Shown here one piece after another: positions 1-11,142 of a stretch of DNA of 64,000 nt (position 1 is its first letter; each line of letters starts with the position of its first letter). Below the pieces are notes generated by a model. The model did not search any database. It worked only from the letters and a program-made list of their open reading frames with translations, and had not been told where the DNA came from. Origin of the DNA: Oryzias latipes (taxonomy: Eukaryota; Chordata; Actinopteri; Beloniformes; Adrianichthyidae); contig NC_019868.2 of NCBI RefSeq assembly GCF_002234675.1, forward strand, positions 26,984,293-27,048,292, written 5' to 3'. The position numbers and the translations under genes are program-made.

Positions 1-1002
1 TTCCGAATGAACATCCGCAACGAAACCACCCTGTTCATGACAAACTTGGCGTTTTCGGATTTAGTGTTTGTTTTCACGCTGCCCTTCAAGGTCTACTACA
101 ATGTCAACCGCAACTGGCCTTTTGGAGATGGCTTGTGCAAGGTTTCAGGGACCGCCTTCATCACCAACATCTACGGCAGCATGCTTTTCCTCACCTGCAT
201 CAGCGTGGACCGCTTCTTGGCTATAGTGTACCCGTTCCGTTCCCGCTCCATCCGGACGCGCAGGAATGCGGCGCTCATGTGTGCGGCCGTGTGGTTGACT
301 ATCGTAGGTGGAGGAATCTCTGTGACATTCTTCTCCACCATAAACAGCAAACACTCAGCTACCACATGCTTCGAGGGCTTCTCCAAGAACACCTGGAAGA
401 CCTACCTGTCTAAAATTACTATCTTCATTGAGGTGAATAGACGCACGCTGTGTTCCTATAAATGCACACCAGTTAGACTCAATATTTTTTTCGTGTTTTT
501 GTTGTTCTTACAGATTGTTGGCTTCCTCTTACCACTCTTGGCCAATTTGGTGTGTTCCTCGATGGTCCTGCGAACGCTCCGCCGCCCAGTGACCGTCGCT
601 CATGGCTGTGACAGCAAGAAACGTGTCCTGAGAATGATCGTGGTCCATCTTGGCATCTTCATCATCTGCTTCGTTCCTTATAACTCCATCCTTTTTGTGT
701 ATGCGCTGGTGCGGACCCAAGCGCTAGCGAACTGCACGGTGGAGCGCTTTGCGCGGACACTCTACCCCATTACCCTGTGCCTGGCCAGTCTCAACTGCTG
801 TCTGGATCCTGTGGTCTATTACTTCACCTCAGAGAGCTTCCAGAAGAGCTTCGTTTTGGGAAGCAAAGGAAGCGGCTCTCGCCCCGGGAGCATTCCCCGC
901 AGTGACGCCGAGGCTAAAGACATGCCCCACAGTCTCCCCACGGACACGCACACTGTGGCCAGCAACGGAAAAGAGACAGTGATGTCTGACAGTCAGTTGT
1001 GA
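1..1002 (+). CDS. lpar4: Lysophosphatidic acid receptor 4 (LPAR4/P2RY9-like GPCR), 5' partial
   Basis: Class A GPCR for lysophosphatidic acid at the plasma membrane, known in mammals to couple to several G proteins including G12/13 and Gs. The frame is open from base 1, so the N terminus and most of TM1 lie outside the window; 306 residues remain. Exons are 1-432 and 514-1002, joined across an 81-bp GT-AG intron (433-513) that splits TM5 just after KITIFIE. Landmarks: TM2 NLAFSDL, NWPFG before the TM3 cysteine, DRFLAIVYPF at the end of TM3 (D at window residue 70), CFVPYNS in TM6 and DPVVYYF in TM7. The C-terminal tail is Ser/Thr-rich. The match to LPAR4 rather than LPAR6 or P2RY5 types rests on the TM3-TM5 sequence (SKITIFIE, CFEGFSK) and on the neighbours. 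The intron is unusual because mammalian LPAR4 is uninterrupted in its coding region. Confidence 0.93.
   Translation, partial: FRMNIRNETTLFMTNLAFSDLVFVFTLPFKVYYNVNRNWPFGDGLCKVSGTAFITNIYGSMLFLTCISVDRFLAIVYPFRSRSIRTRRNAALMCAAVWLTIVGGGISVTFFSTINSKHSATTCFEGFSKNTWKTYLSKITIFIEVNRRTLCSYKCTPVRLNIFFVFLLFLQIVGFLLPLLANLVCSSMVLRTLRRPVTVAHGCDSKKRVLRMIVVHLGIFIICFVPYNSILFVYALVRTQALANCTVERFARTLYPITLCLASLNCCLDPVVYYFTSESFQKSFVLGSKGSGSRPGSIPRSDAEAKDMPHSLPTDTHTVASNGKETVMSDSQL
433..513 (+). other. lpar4: Intron inside lpar4 coding region, in frame and stop-free
   Basis: Donor AG|gtgaat at 433 and acceptor ttcttacag| ending at 513. Removing it joins IFIE directly to IVGFLLPLL, matching the continuous TM5 of other LPAR4 proteins. 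Its length (81 bp) is a multiple of three and it has no stop in the coding frame, so an unspliced transcript would encode a receptor with 27 extra residues inside TM5. Confidence 0.85.
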
Positions 1003-2733
1003 CTCAACGTTTCTTTCTTTTTTTTTTTTTTGCTTACTAGAAACTGCAATTAGCTGTTTGATTCTGGAAGTGGCAAACAAATAGCTTAGCAGATTAGTTA
1101 AATCCTGAGGGTAAGTCCTGAGGTATGGCCTGGGATTTTCGGATTAATCCATAACTGTTGATCTGAGGAACACTTTTTCTTTCTTGGGAGGGAACACTCA
1201 ACGGAACTCAGTTCCAGCCATACGGAGAAAAACTGTTTGTTCAGGGACCCTCCAGCTCATCATCACTCAGGCTTATCGCACACTCAGTCCCGAAGATGCA
1301 CTGGATTGTGCATAAGGTGTAAACTTCGGAGTAAAACATAATAAGTACTTTTGTAACACAGGTTATTTGAAAGTAAGGACTTTCTCATGGTTTTATGTCA
1401 TGTTAAGGCCATGTCAGACAGCCACTACATGCACTTTGCACATTTTCCTCATATAAAACACTCTTTTGTGATACATACCATCTGTCAAGGGTTTTGGCCG
1501 ACGGGTCTTCACGTGAATCTGGTTTTGAGCTGTTAAAAATTTTTGGTCGGTTAAGAATTACGGAGTTTGTGCATATTTTAAGTGTTTTATATTCAATTAT
1601 TGAGTAAATCTTACGCAAGTGTGCGTGATTTTTGAGAGATGTGTACTCAAACTCATGACTGTCCACGACCGTTCTACGTACACGTATACGGAGATCATAT
1701 CACGTTAAAATTACACAACTGACGCACAAATCACTAATGAATTGCAAACAGCAATAATCACACATGTTCTACGTTGATTTACGTGTTCTTTGTGTGGTTT
1801 ATTTGTCTTCTTTGGTGGATTTCAGAATCAGCTTTATTGGCCAAATACGCTGCATGTACAAGGAATTTGGCTTCGGTGTCTTTAATGTGGTTCATTCATG
1901 AAACATCTGTGAAAATTATACATAGACCACAACTTTTCTTACTTTTTTCACGTATGTTCATGTATGACCAATTGTGTGCAATATGCGCAAAATGTGCGTG
2001 TTGGCTGTGTGACATGGGCTCTAGACATGAGCGCCTGAATGGTGTGTTGATAATGCTGGTATGTCCCGGCCTTGAACTGACAAAGTTTCATGTTGTTAAA
2101 AGTTTTATTTCCCTCATCAAAGCTCCTCTGTCAGCTTGAACCCAAACATGAACTTGCAGAGGAGTTTGTCTTTCTCTTGTGTTTCTGTTGTGCAAGTCTT
2201 CCTCACTGAGCAGGGCAGCCCTGATTCAGTGGAGGACCTTGGTCTGCATGCCGTGTCGCAGGCCAAATGCTTATTATGGCTGAACCAATGGACCATTGTT
2301 TTCCCCTGAATGAGTGCTCTCTGTCTTAATCTGGCCTTAGACTGCAGATCTGCTCACAGTCTTTTACAGGCAACAAACATGTTCACATTCCAAAGTACGG
2401 TTGAACAGTCGTGACTGTTTATCCACAAAGTTGCCTTCTTACACAACGCAGTAATGAGTGAAGAGATCCTCAAGTGTGAGAACTGCTGAATTTGCATGCA
2501 GGTTTTTTTTTAATACGTCTGTCAGAAATGTCTTCAGTCTGATGCCTTTATAATGCAGTCCTAACAGGATGTAAGACCTGCCAAAATAAACATTTTCAGA
2601 GGATAATTTTGTTAAACATGTTGTGCATTGAGGTTCAGACTAAAGACTAAAATTTCACCTCCGACTATAAAACTGGGTTTTATCATTTGTAACCATTGAA
2701 ATGTTTGCCTTTCTGAAAATGGATATGTAGCTA
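1003..2733. other. lpar4 3' flank and intergenic DNA
   Basis: A poly-T run follows the lpar4 stop at about 1019-1031. No further coding sequence is recognisable; open frames such as the one at 1774-2139 look like chance. At 1821-1885 there is a short stretch (cagctttattggccaaatac, then caaggaatttgg) of a kind I recognise as a common dispersed fish repeat. Confidence 0.5.
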
Positions 2734-2737
2734 TTAA

Positions 2738-3254
2738 AGTCAAACTCTGATCATCTTTTAACTATTTTCAAAGTGTTCCCAGAGGTCTTTTAATCCCGAT
2801 AATGACATTTTTAGAATTCACCTCTGATTTGTAGGCTGGATTGTTGGTGTGGGGTAAGCCCACCCCCACATCCCATCATCCATTTGTTTACCTGCTTTTA
2901 CACTAGCTTACAACCCCTCAAAACCCCAACTAAACATTATCAGTGCAACAAAAATGGTGAGGAATATCAGAGCCATATAGTTTTTAACCAGATGCCAGCT
3001 CGGAGAGGAAAACAAAAAAATGTACATGGATCTAATCGTTTATAAGTGGATGCCGCTTAGCAGGAAGCTTCTGGCTTGGCGTTGAAGGTCCCACGTCCCA
3101 ACTACGAGCATTTTCCAACCGCATTTTGTGTCTGCTCCTGATTTACAACAATTTGAATAAAGAAACATTCAGAAATGCAATTTGAAGCTTACCTTTCTCT
3201 ATAGATGTCTTCCATCACCAGCTAAATGCGACAAGAACATGTTGGAGTGGTTCT
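2738..3254 (+). mobile_element. TTAA-flanked TIR repeat (family X), full-length degenerate copy
   Basis: Begins AGTCAAACTCTGATCATC immediately after TTAA (2734-2737) and ends GAGTGGTTCT immediately before TTAA (3255-3258). The termini are imperfect inverted repeats and match the other family X copies in the window (consensus AGTCCCACTC). The interior has the family landmarks: a region reading GTACATGGATCTA and the tail TCAGAAATGCAATTT. The mini-ORF of better copies is frameshifted here. TTAA duplication suggests a piggyBac- or Kolobok-type non-autonomous element, but no transposase is present. Confidence 0.65.
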
Positions 3255-3713
3255 TTAATAACAAACATTTGAACACATCCTAAAGCTGAAAATATGATGG
3301 CAAAATAAATTCCATTTCCGATTTAAACATCTGTGTCAACAGCAAGGGACGTCTGATCTCTGAAAATGACAAAGCATGTTTAATCCCTAAATGAAGTAAT
3401 GAAGACCCAAATCGTTGCTAACACTTCTGCTAATTTCTTCCTCCTTTGTTATTTTGGGAGGTTGACCATGGCCTAAGAGCTGAGGAAAGCTTGATATTGC
3501 AAAAGGACGACATTAAATGCAAAGACTGGTGCAGAAAAAAAAGCTAAATTGTGAATCATGGAAACAACTTGCAGTGTAAAGTAGCGGGAGAAAATCTTGA
3601 TATGATTAAAAATGACAGAAAAGGCCAAAAAGTATCTAGTTGCTAAAGGCGTAATACTGAATTCTAATGTGAACCAACTGTGAAATGTTGTGTTGAAGAA
3701 CCAATGACTGTAT

Positions 3714-4075
3714 AGGAGAACTGGACTGAGTGACTTCTCCCCCCTGGTGTTTCAAACAGGAAGTACCCGCTGGACCCGCAGTGATTATATTTGTCAAAAA
3801 AACATTCTTGCTTTGTTACCTTTTTAACATGTTCTCGATCATTTTATTTTCATTATATTATTCCTTTAGTCCAAGAAATTAAAGTTATAAACTGGCCAAT
3901 CGGATGCCCCAATAAAAGTAGGTGGTCTCCCCTCAAACATTCAAATGTTGGCACAGACCAATTTGGACCAATCGCTACTTACTAATGATTTCTGGTTCCA
4001 ATATGGCGGCGACCTTATTGCAAAATACTGGCGACTGAATTGAGTTCTTGTTGTTGGAACTGGAAGCAAGTCATT
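3714..4075 (+). repeat. Dispersed repeat Y, copy 1
   Basis: Shares long blocks with 39818-40150 in the same orientation: gaactggactgagtgact, then ctcccccctggt, then caaacaggaagtacccgctgg, then aaactggccaatc and ggcgactgaattga. Unrelated sequence separates the blocks, so these are diverged copies of one interspersed family. No coding potential; class unknown. Confidence 0.6.
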
Positions 4076-5210
4076 TTTCTATGGGCGACGTCACACTCAC
4101 TGAGTCCATTTCTCATATGCAATAATTGGTACGTAGTAATTCGCTACCAGCTGTTCCCTAATTCATGCAAACCAGGAAGTACTGAAGGTTGCAGTTCCTC
4201 AAAAGACCATAGGAGGCCGCTGTCAGAAAAGAGCAATTTTCCACTGAATCCCATGTTAAAAGGCAGATTTTAAACCAAAAGTGAATGCATGTGTACAGCT
4301 TGTTGTCAAACACTTTTATTTTTGTTCATTTCTCTGTTTCCATATTTTAGAATCAATTGTTGTGATTATGTTAGAAGTTAAATGTGTGTATATTTTAAAG
4401 CCTGTTTTTTTAATGGCAGCTGCTCGGTTCAATGTGCACCTCCCACCTCTTACAGAATTTTTTACAGTGCAGAAACCTGTGGCTGACATTGAAAATTATC
4501 CACCCAGAGTAGCTATCTCTATTGTAGTAGTCAATTGGGAAATATTAAAGGAAATTCCAGTGCAAGATGGAAGTCTACAGAGTGTAGTTTGGCTAAAACT
4601 CAAGGTTCAGTGAGTCTGTCCGCTCTTCAGATTGTTATCCTGATAAACCGCTGTGGAAGAGTCAGAAAGCTGCAGATATTCTCCACTAAAAGTCTTTTTT
4701 TTTGTGCAACTTGTTCTTTTGTAGTGACGTTTTAAAGGCCCATTCCCAGGCCTTAACCTGTAGAAACTGCATTTTAAACAGATAGGTGAAGCTCCAGTAA
4801 CCGCACTAAGCCTCTTTTTTGTCCAGGAATATTGCAGTGTGTTATTCAGAGTCACTGATAACAGTCAATGGACTCTGGAATTTGAGGTCAAGAGTAGCAG
4901 AGAGGAGGATGACAGTGCTGCAGAGGAACAAAGGGGTAGGAAATAGGAGGAGTGTAAAAGCAGGCTGGAGCTCCTCTCAGTGCTTTATTGTCGAGATCAT
5001 TGTTCCAGCTCTTCAAGAGAAACAGCTCGAGTGTTTACAGGCGACCTGTTTTTGTTATGGCAGCAGGAGAACAGGAGGAACTCAGTGTTGGCTGACTCTG
5101 ACACCTAGTGGACACAAGTAGGAACAGTTAAAAACTGCTATATGAACTCCAAGAACCGCTGATGTGTAGACACTGATCTGAGAAGATCCCTAAATAGCAT
5201 CGCTGTGAGA

Positions 5211-5211
<1 letters not shown>
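4076..5211. other. Intergenic DNA, no gene recognised
   Basis: Several 60-110 codon open frames occur on both strands, but none resembles a known protein and none is supported by splice context. The stretch 4740-5130 is moderately GC-balanced and could be an unrecognised repeat. Confidence 0.4.

Positions 5212-5212
<1 letters not shown>

Positions 5213-5261
<49 letters not shown>
5213..5261. repeat. (TG)n microsatellite
   Basis: About 24 uninterrupted TG dinucleotides. Typical fish microsatellite, probably length-polymorphic. Confidence 0.95.
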
Positions 5262-5263
<2 letters not shown>

Positions 5264-6859
5264 ATCGAAGCACAGGCATGTTTGCTTTTTTCTGAGTTCT
5301 GCATTCTTGTTCATGTTAGGTCATAGGGGTTTGTGGAGACGCGCTTAAACATGTTTGAAACTACACCATGGCTGCAGATTTTCAAGTTTAGGTTTATAAA
5401 AAAAAAAAAAAAGATTTAGAAGAAGTAAAAACTCTTCTGGCAACACTTTCCGAAATGATTGTTACGATAAACTGTAATTTAAATAACAAGGAAGTAAATT
5501 TTCTGATTGAGGAAGCAGATAAAACAGTTCAGAGTGCTTCTAAACTTCGCTCAGATGTTCCCTTAACCATTTTTGAGGGTCTGGGTTTCTCCTCCGTGGG
5601 CATCTACTGGAAGAATCTTCCGTCTTTTTAAGGGTGAGGACCACAGTTTCTTTAAATCCACCCCTTCTTGCTTGTCTTTTACCAAACGTGTGCCCAACCA
5701 GGTGTGTTTTTATAGTTCTGCTGTGTTGCTAGGGAGTCTGTGACGCATCAAACGGCAGGAAAAGGTCCTTCTGCAGACTGAGAGGGCAGAGCTTCCCCTT
5801 CGTGCACACGAATCTGAAAATCAGCTTGACAGCAGACGACAGCAGGCTTCGGCTCATCATGCAACTAAACCGCAACTGTGGCACGGTAAAGCTCACATCA
5901 CATGCACCCCCCAGCTATTCGTTTGCAGAAGTTTGTCGTGGGAGCTCGATGTTGACATTGTTTCCATCCGTGCAGCTTCTGGACGAGCCTGCGTTTGTGA
6001 AACTGCTGCAGCATGTGGTCATCTCTGGATCTGGGCTCTTTGTTTTCAGACTGACAGTGACGGAAGTGGCTACGGTACTGAAACGTTTAATTTATCTCAA
6101 CGCTTTCAACGGTTTTTATTTCATAATTGACCTTTTGCTAAATGTGCATGATTGAAAACAGTGCAAGTTTGAAGTGAAAGAATAGAAGTGAAACCTTTGA
6201 GCAAATTGATATAATTTACGCCTTAACTGTGAAGTTTTTTATTATTATTTTTTTATTTTTTTAATGGATCCGTGTATTTTTAAAGTCACACATTATCCTT
6301 AAATATTTAACCTCTGTGGTCTAAAGTCAAGTGTGAGTATTGCAAAATGTTTCAGGTTGTGTTGCTGCCTGTGGTGAAACTGCTCCACCAACTGCCCATA
6401 AGGCTGCAGCGTAAATCATGTCGTGGTACCAACTGAAAAAACAGCTTTTTGTTCCTCTTGTAAGGTTTCCATAGGAAGGGCGAGGACCTTTCTTGATGGT
6501 AGAAGGAAGAGAGATCTTTCTATGATAATCAGAGTTAACGCTCAGCTGTGCTTCTATTTCCTGATGAAACCGTTAGCATTTTTCGTATGTGCCTCAGTTT
6601 CTGGTGGCACGGTAAGTCCCTGCTTGATCTGTCGCTCGTATGTTCTATCTATGCAGAGCCTATCATGTGAAAAAGAGGGCTTTCGCTTTTATGAAACGTG
6701 ACATTTCAATGGATGTGGTTTCTGCCAAATTTATGAGCCTAGGTCAATAAATTAGCAGAAAAAAATATACAAAAAATAAGGACCTTCCTCCACTGTGGAG
6801 GTATTTAAGAAAAAAAAAATCATCTTTTTAGTAAAGCCTTTATGCAGTTTTTACTTGTC
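5262..6859. other. Intergenic DNA, no gene recognised
   Basis: A/T-rich sequence with a poly-A run at about 5398-5413. The open frames at 5802-6155 and 6423-6701 have no recognisable domains and are likely chance. Confidence 0.4.
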
Positions 6860-6985
6860 CACATGTCTGTGACAGACTGGCGACCTGTCTAGGGTGTTCC
6901 CTGCCTTCGCCCACAAGTGGCCAGGATAGGCTCCAGCAGCCCCGTGACCCCGAAAGGGAAAAACGGACTAAAGATGAATTAATGA
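6860..6985 (+). repeat. Fragment of a common teleost interspersed repeat
   Basis: Contains gtgacagactggcgacctgt, ggtgttccctgcc and ggataggctccagcagcccc, ending in gaattaatgaatg. These phrases recur in fish genomes as a retroelement 3' region. Related phrases reappear at 24734-24762, 32245-32306 and 62330-62580. Family assignment is uncertain. Confidence 0.6.
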
Positions 6986-7039
6986 ATGTTTTAATTTAAT
7001 TTTGTTCCATTTAACTTAAAAGTACTTGTGGGATGTGTA

Positions 7040-7205
7040 TGTGTTAGGTTTTTACACGTCTTTATTTATTTAATGTTAGTTTATTATTATTATTTTCTAT
7101 GTTTACTATTTTTTTACTTTCAATTATCTATTTTATTATGGGAAGCACTTTGAGATGCTTTGTAGCAGGAAAAGTTCCATACAAATAAAGTTGAATTTGA
7201 ATTTA
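7040..7205 (+). mobile_element. L2-type LINE 3' end fragment
   Basis: The stretch agcactttgagatgctttg followed by tacaaataaagttgaattt is the characteristic 3' UTR end of L2-clade LINEs. It resembles the 3' end of the larger L2 copy at 14070-14137. No coding sequence is left. Confidence 0.55.
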
Positions 7206-7687
7206 TTGTTTAGGGAAAGAAATCTGTTTAATATATTGTGGTTTAAAACATAAAACTTGATGCATTCTTGTTTTTAGCTCGTTTTTTCCAGTTATGAGCA
7301 GCTTTGAACGGGAATTTTTTGTCAATAGGTATCAAGATCTGCTTCATTAAAGGCCTGAACATCAAAGGAGAATTGAAATCAGAGTTCTTCTTGTTCATTT
7401 GTTTGTTTGTTTTTTTAATTATGAGCATGCAAATAAAATCGGATACGAGTTGCGGAAAATAAAAATATGTATTTTTGCATTGAATCATAACATTCTGTTT
7501 TAATTGAAATAGTTTGGCTGAAATTATCGTAAATCAATGAACACCGATTATTTTAGCCACAAAGCCTGACTCAAAATGAAATAGGCACAAAAAGTAGGAA
7601 GATATATTAACACAAAAGGTTGTATTTACTCCTTAAAGTACAAAATAAATAAATAAGTGATATGTATGTTTGTTTTCTAAATATTGG

Positions 7688-7785
7688 TTGCATGGAGGTT
7701 TATCGGTTAGCACCTTTGCCTCACAGTGTGAACATTCTGGTTTAAGCCTTTCTGTGTGGGGTTTGCATGTTCTCCTGAATATGTT
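7688..7785 (+). repeat. Fragment of a common teleost interspersed repeat
   Basis: Contains ggttagcacctttgcctcac and tttctgtgtggggtttgcat, typical phrases of a widespread fish repeat. The reverse-complement phrases occur at 62480-62580. Confidence 0.5.
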
Positions 7786-8029
7786 TGTGCAGCATTTAAT
7801 AGTCTATGCAGGAAAAAAAAAGTTCTGTTATCAGAAACGTTTACTATCATATCATCTGCAACATCTCATTTTTGGATTCTCCTAGAAAAGTTCAATTTTT
7901 TTTCATTTTCTCTAGGTAATGGGAAAGTATGTTGATTGTCCCGAAATAAACGGTATACAATTTTAAACATTTTTTTTAGCAAAACGTTTACCACTTAATG
8001 TTCTCTGAGACCTTGGTTTGAATGAGTCA

Positions 8030-8450
8030 TGTTAGAAAAACTGTGTTCTTAACATGTTCTTGTGGCATTTTTCCAATGAAAGATGATAATATGTTGAGAA
8101 AATGTAGCTCAAAATGATTATTTCTTTATTCAAATCGTAAATCAGGAGCAGACGAAAAAACGCCATTGGAAAAAGAGATTATTTGTGACGTCGAAAATAC
8201 ACCAGGCGTGCCACAAGTTCCTGGCTCCGCCCTTTTTTTGATGCATCCGCTTGTAGACGGCCAGATCCACGTACGTCTTTGTTTTCCTCATCTGAGCTGG
8301 AATCTGGATCTAAACTGTACGGCTGGAAGGTTCCAATGTTGCTAGCCGTTTTTGCAGGAGAGCGTGTAAACAGAGAGCTCTCAGCAACGAGGAGGGGGAG
8401 GGGGACCGGGGCTGCTCTGTATCAACGGAAAACGATCTTCAGAAAAAGAT
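8030..8450 (-). mobile_element. Family X repeat, truncated copy with readable mini-ORF
   Basis: Minus-strand copy of the repeat seen at 49692-50162. It has tgttcttgtggcatttttc near one end and gagagctctcagcaac near the other. On the minus strand about 8230-8345 reads FQPYSLDPDSSSDEENKD, close to the mini-ORF in other copies. Terminal TIR and TTAA are not recognisable at either side. Confidence 0.6.
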
Positions 8451-10824
8451 CTTCATCAACCTCAAGTGCTACAGGAAGATTGTTTCTTTGCAACCCTTTC
8501 AAGTTAAACCTACGTGTTTAGGTTTTATTTTAGGATTTTATTTTATTTTTTACTTTATTTACCATGTTGTTTTTAGGAAGAAAAGAGGAGAAGGGGCAAA
8601 CACTTTTCTACCTATTTTGGACGTTTGTCACACGTTGAAATGTTGTAGATGGTCAAATTGTGATATTACACAAAGATTGCTTCAGCGAGTTAAAACAATT
8701 TTTCAACATATCAGTTTTCTAGGGGGAAATGACCACTCGGCTAAAAATAAAGTGTCATTTTCTCCTAATTTAGTTTCCTTCCTTTTTTTATATTTTCAAT
8801 TGAGTGGCACTCCTGGTCTATAAATAGGAAGTCAAGTCACAAAACCCATAGCTAAGAATTAAATCTATTCATAACACAAGATAATGCACAATAATTATAT
8901 TACTGTTATTGCACAGCTGGGATCTTAAGCCTGAACCTTCATGGTTTTCTAGAACCAAAGTTAGCAATTATGCCTAAGTTTTTTTTATGAAGAATTAATG
9001 CTGATCCCTTGTTTTAATGTTTAATGTATAAAGATTTCACCTGAAATCTACTATTTTCTTCTCCTCGTGTGTTTATTGAAGCTTATGGATTCAAACATTA
9101 TCCAACATGACAAACAAGAAAAAATGAGAGAGGTGGATTCCCAGGCCAAAGCGTTCACTTCATAGATTATTGTAAAAAAAATAACAATAAAAGGTAACCC
9201 TGAAGGACAGCAAAGAGTCTTATTTTTGCCAACTCAGCTGAAATTACACAAGTTGAGGCCCAGCAGGGAACTTGTTTCTTCTCACACAGCAAGTTGGGGT
9301 GTAACTCCGTTTGACTCACCGTGGTGAAAAGGTGATAATCTGAGAGGTATTTTCTCCTTCACCAGATTCACCTCAGTGAAAGCAGCTGGACAAAGTTCAG
9401 CAAGTATAAAAAAAAAAAAAATCTATTTATTTGGAGCGATAGTGAAACTCGGCAGGACTGAGTTGCTGACTCATCCAGGAAGTTATCAAAAAAAAAAAAA
9501 TAGTATGTAAAGAACTGCAGGCCTCACTATTGACTTTTTTGTCAATAAATTTTACCAATTAAAAAATAAATAAATAAGTAAAAACAATGATCAACAAGAT
9601 GAAGAAGCAATGACTCTGCCGATTAAAAGGATCACAAAATCTAGATTATTCCTGAGGTTGCAGGACACAATAGTTTGTGAATGTTGTTCTGTGGATGAGG
9701 TAGAAGTTAAAAAAATAAATAAAAAAAATGAAGTCAACTTTTGCTGTTTGCATTAAGCGTCTCATTAATTCCCAGGAGGAAATCGCAGTCACAGTCGCTC
9801 ACAGGGGACGCGTTCAGGGACGCTTTCTACCTGAAATTTCCAAAGACGAACTTCACCGTCAATTAGTCATGCTGGAATGCAGTTGCCTTAAACCAGGGAT
9901 TTTTAACATTTTTTCGAGCCACAGAGCGGTTCAATGATTTATATTTATGAGGCCGAAGAGGGGGTGCGATTTTTTATTTAAACTTCCAGTTTCGTCTTAA
10001 CTCTTGAGGGTAAAGTTTGTCTTCATCCTCTGTAAAAAAATCTCTGTAGCTGCTTTAAACCTCACCTGTACACTAGATTTTGTGTAGGAACCGTCAACAT
10101 TTTACCGTCAAAGTGGAAGCCAATAAATAAATAAATAAATGAAACCTCGTCTGACTTCCCACTAGACAAAGGTAAGCAATTGACTGGGCCCCTGACACCT
10201 GAACACTTGAAAAATTATTTCCATGCCCATCATTATTTGACTCTGTCAAAAAATAAAATAAAATGAAAACTACAATGTGAAAGTGTTTTGTCTCTCCCCG
10301 TCTGCCTCCAGAAATGGAATATTCCAAAAATAGAATAACAGCAAGTGAGCGAACAGAAAGAGACTCATTAAAGGGATTTTTTTTTAAACATGGTAAGATG
10401 AGGCATGGGTGAAAATGATCACTTTAGTGTTGATGCCATAAAAGAAAACAATCTCACTCAAAAGACTAACAATGTAAGTTAAACAGCAACAAAACTGATG
10501 TGCAGGAAGAAAGACAGAACAGGAAAAAGAAGAAGAGAACAGGGAAAGATTAAAAAAAATGATGCATTCAACCTATGTGGAAGGCCCCCATGCCAATGTC
10601 CACCTGGGGCCCACCGATCTGTTAAGTCCGGCCCTGCTTTTAAGCTGTGTCAGATACATAGAAGAAGAAAAAACTGTGACTAAAACTGGAATTTTCTAAA
10701 TATTAAACATGAATAACCAGTTTGAGCAGCATTATTAGATACGTCTTTTTAACATTAATCACATGCTTGACTATTATGGTGTGTGGGAACAACTGTGGCA
10801 ATAAATCTAAATTTGGGGTAAAGA
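8451..10824. other. Intergenic DNA, no gene recognised
   Basis: A/T-rich with several poly-A runs (for example 9408-9420 and 9488-9500) and AAAT-rich stretches at 10122-10140. No convincing exon on either strand. Confidence 0.4.
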
Positions 10825-11062
10825 CTCCTGTCTGTTAAATGCACTTTACTTTTATTTACTTCTTATTAAGTCAAAGGCTCTTCTGTTTCCTCACTGGCTC
10901 TTTTATTGTGAAAAGAAACTTTCCGAATGTGTTTTTTTTTTTTCTGTTAACTTTGTTACCTTGGGGGTTTCATCGTAAGGGTTGGCGCAGTCGCTTTGAG
11001 AAAGTAGAAGCTGTATTTTCGACACGTGACAAGCCACTTGATGTGTGTCAAGAATGACTTGG
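10825..11062 (+). repeat. Dispersed repeat Z, copy 1
   Basis: Same orientation as 30228-30460, sharing tctgttaaatgca, gtttcctcactggctctttt, gaaactttc and tttgttaccttgggg followed by a T-rich run. Class unknown. The L2 element begins about 100 bp downstream. Confidence 0.6.
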
Positions 11063-11142
11063 ATGTTGGAGAGAAAATCCAGTCGTTTTTTTTTTTTAAA
11101 TAAAACCGAATCCGATTATACATAAAATGGAAAAAATATAGG

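Noticed and set aside
5802..6155. 117-codon + strand frame between lpar4 and p2ry10
   Set aside because: No domain, no conserved neighbours missing from the syntenic block at this place, composition like intergenic DNA.
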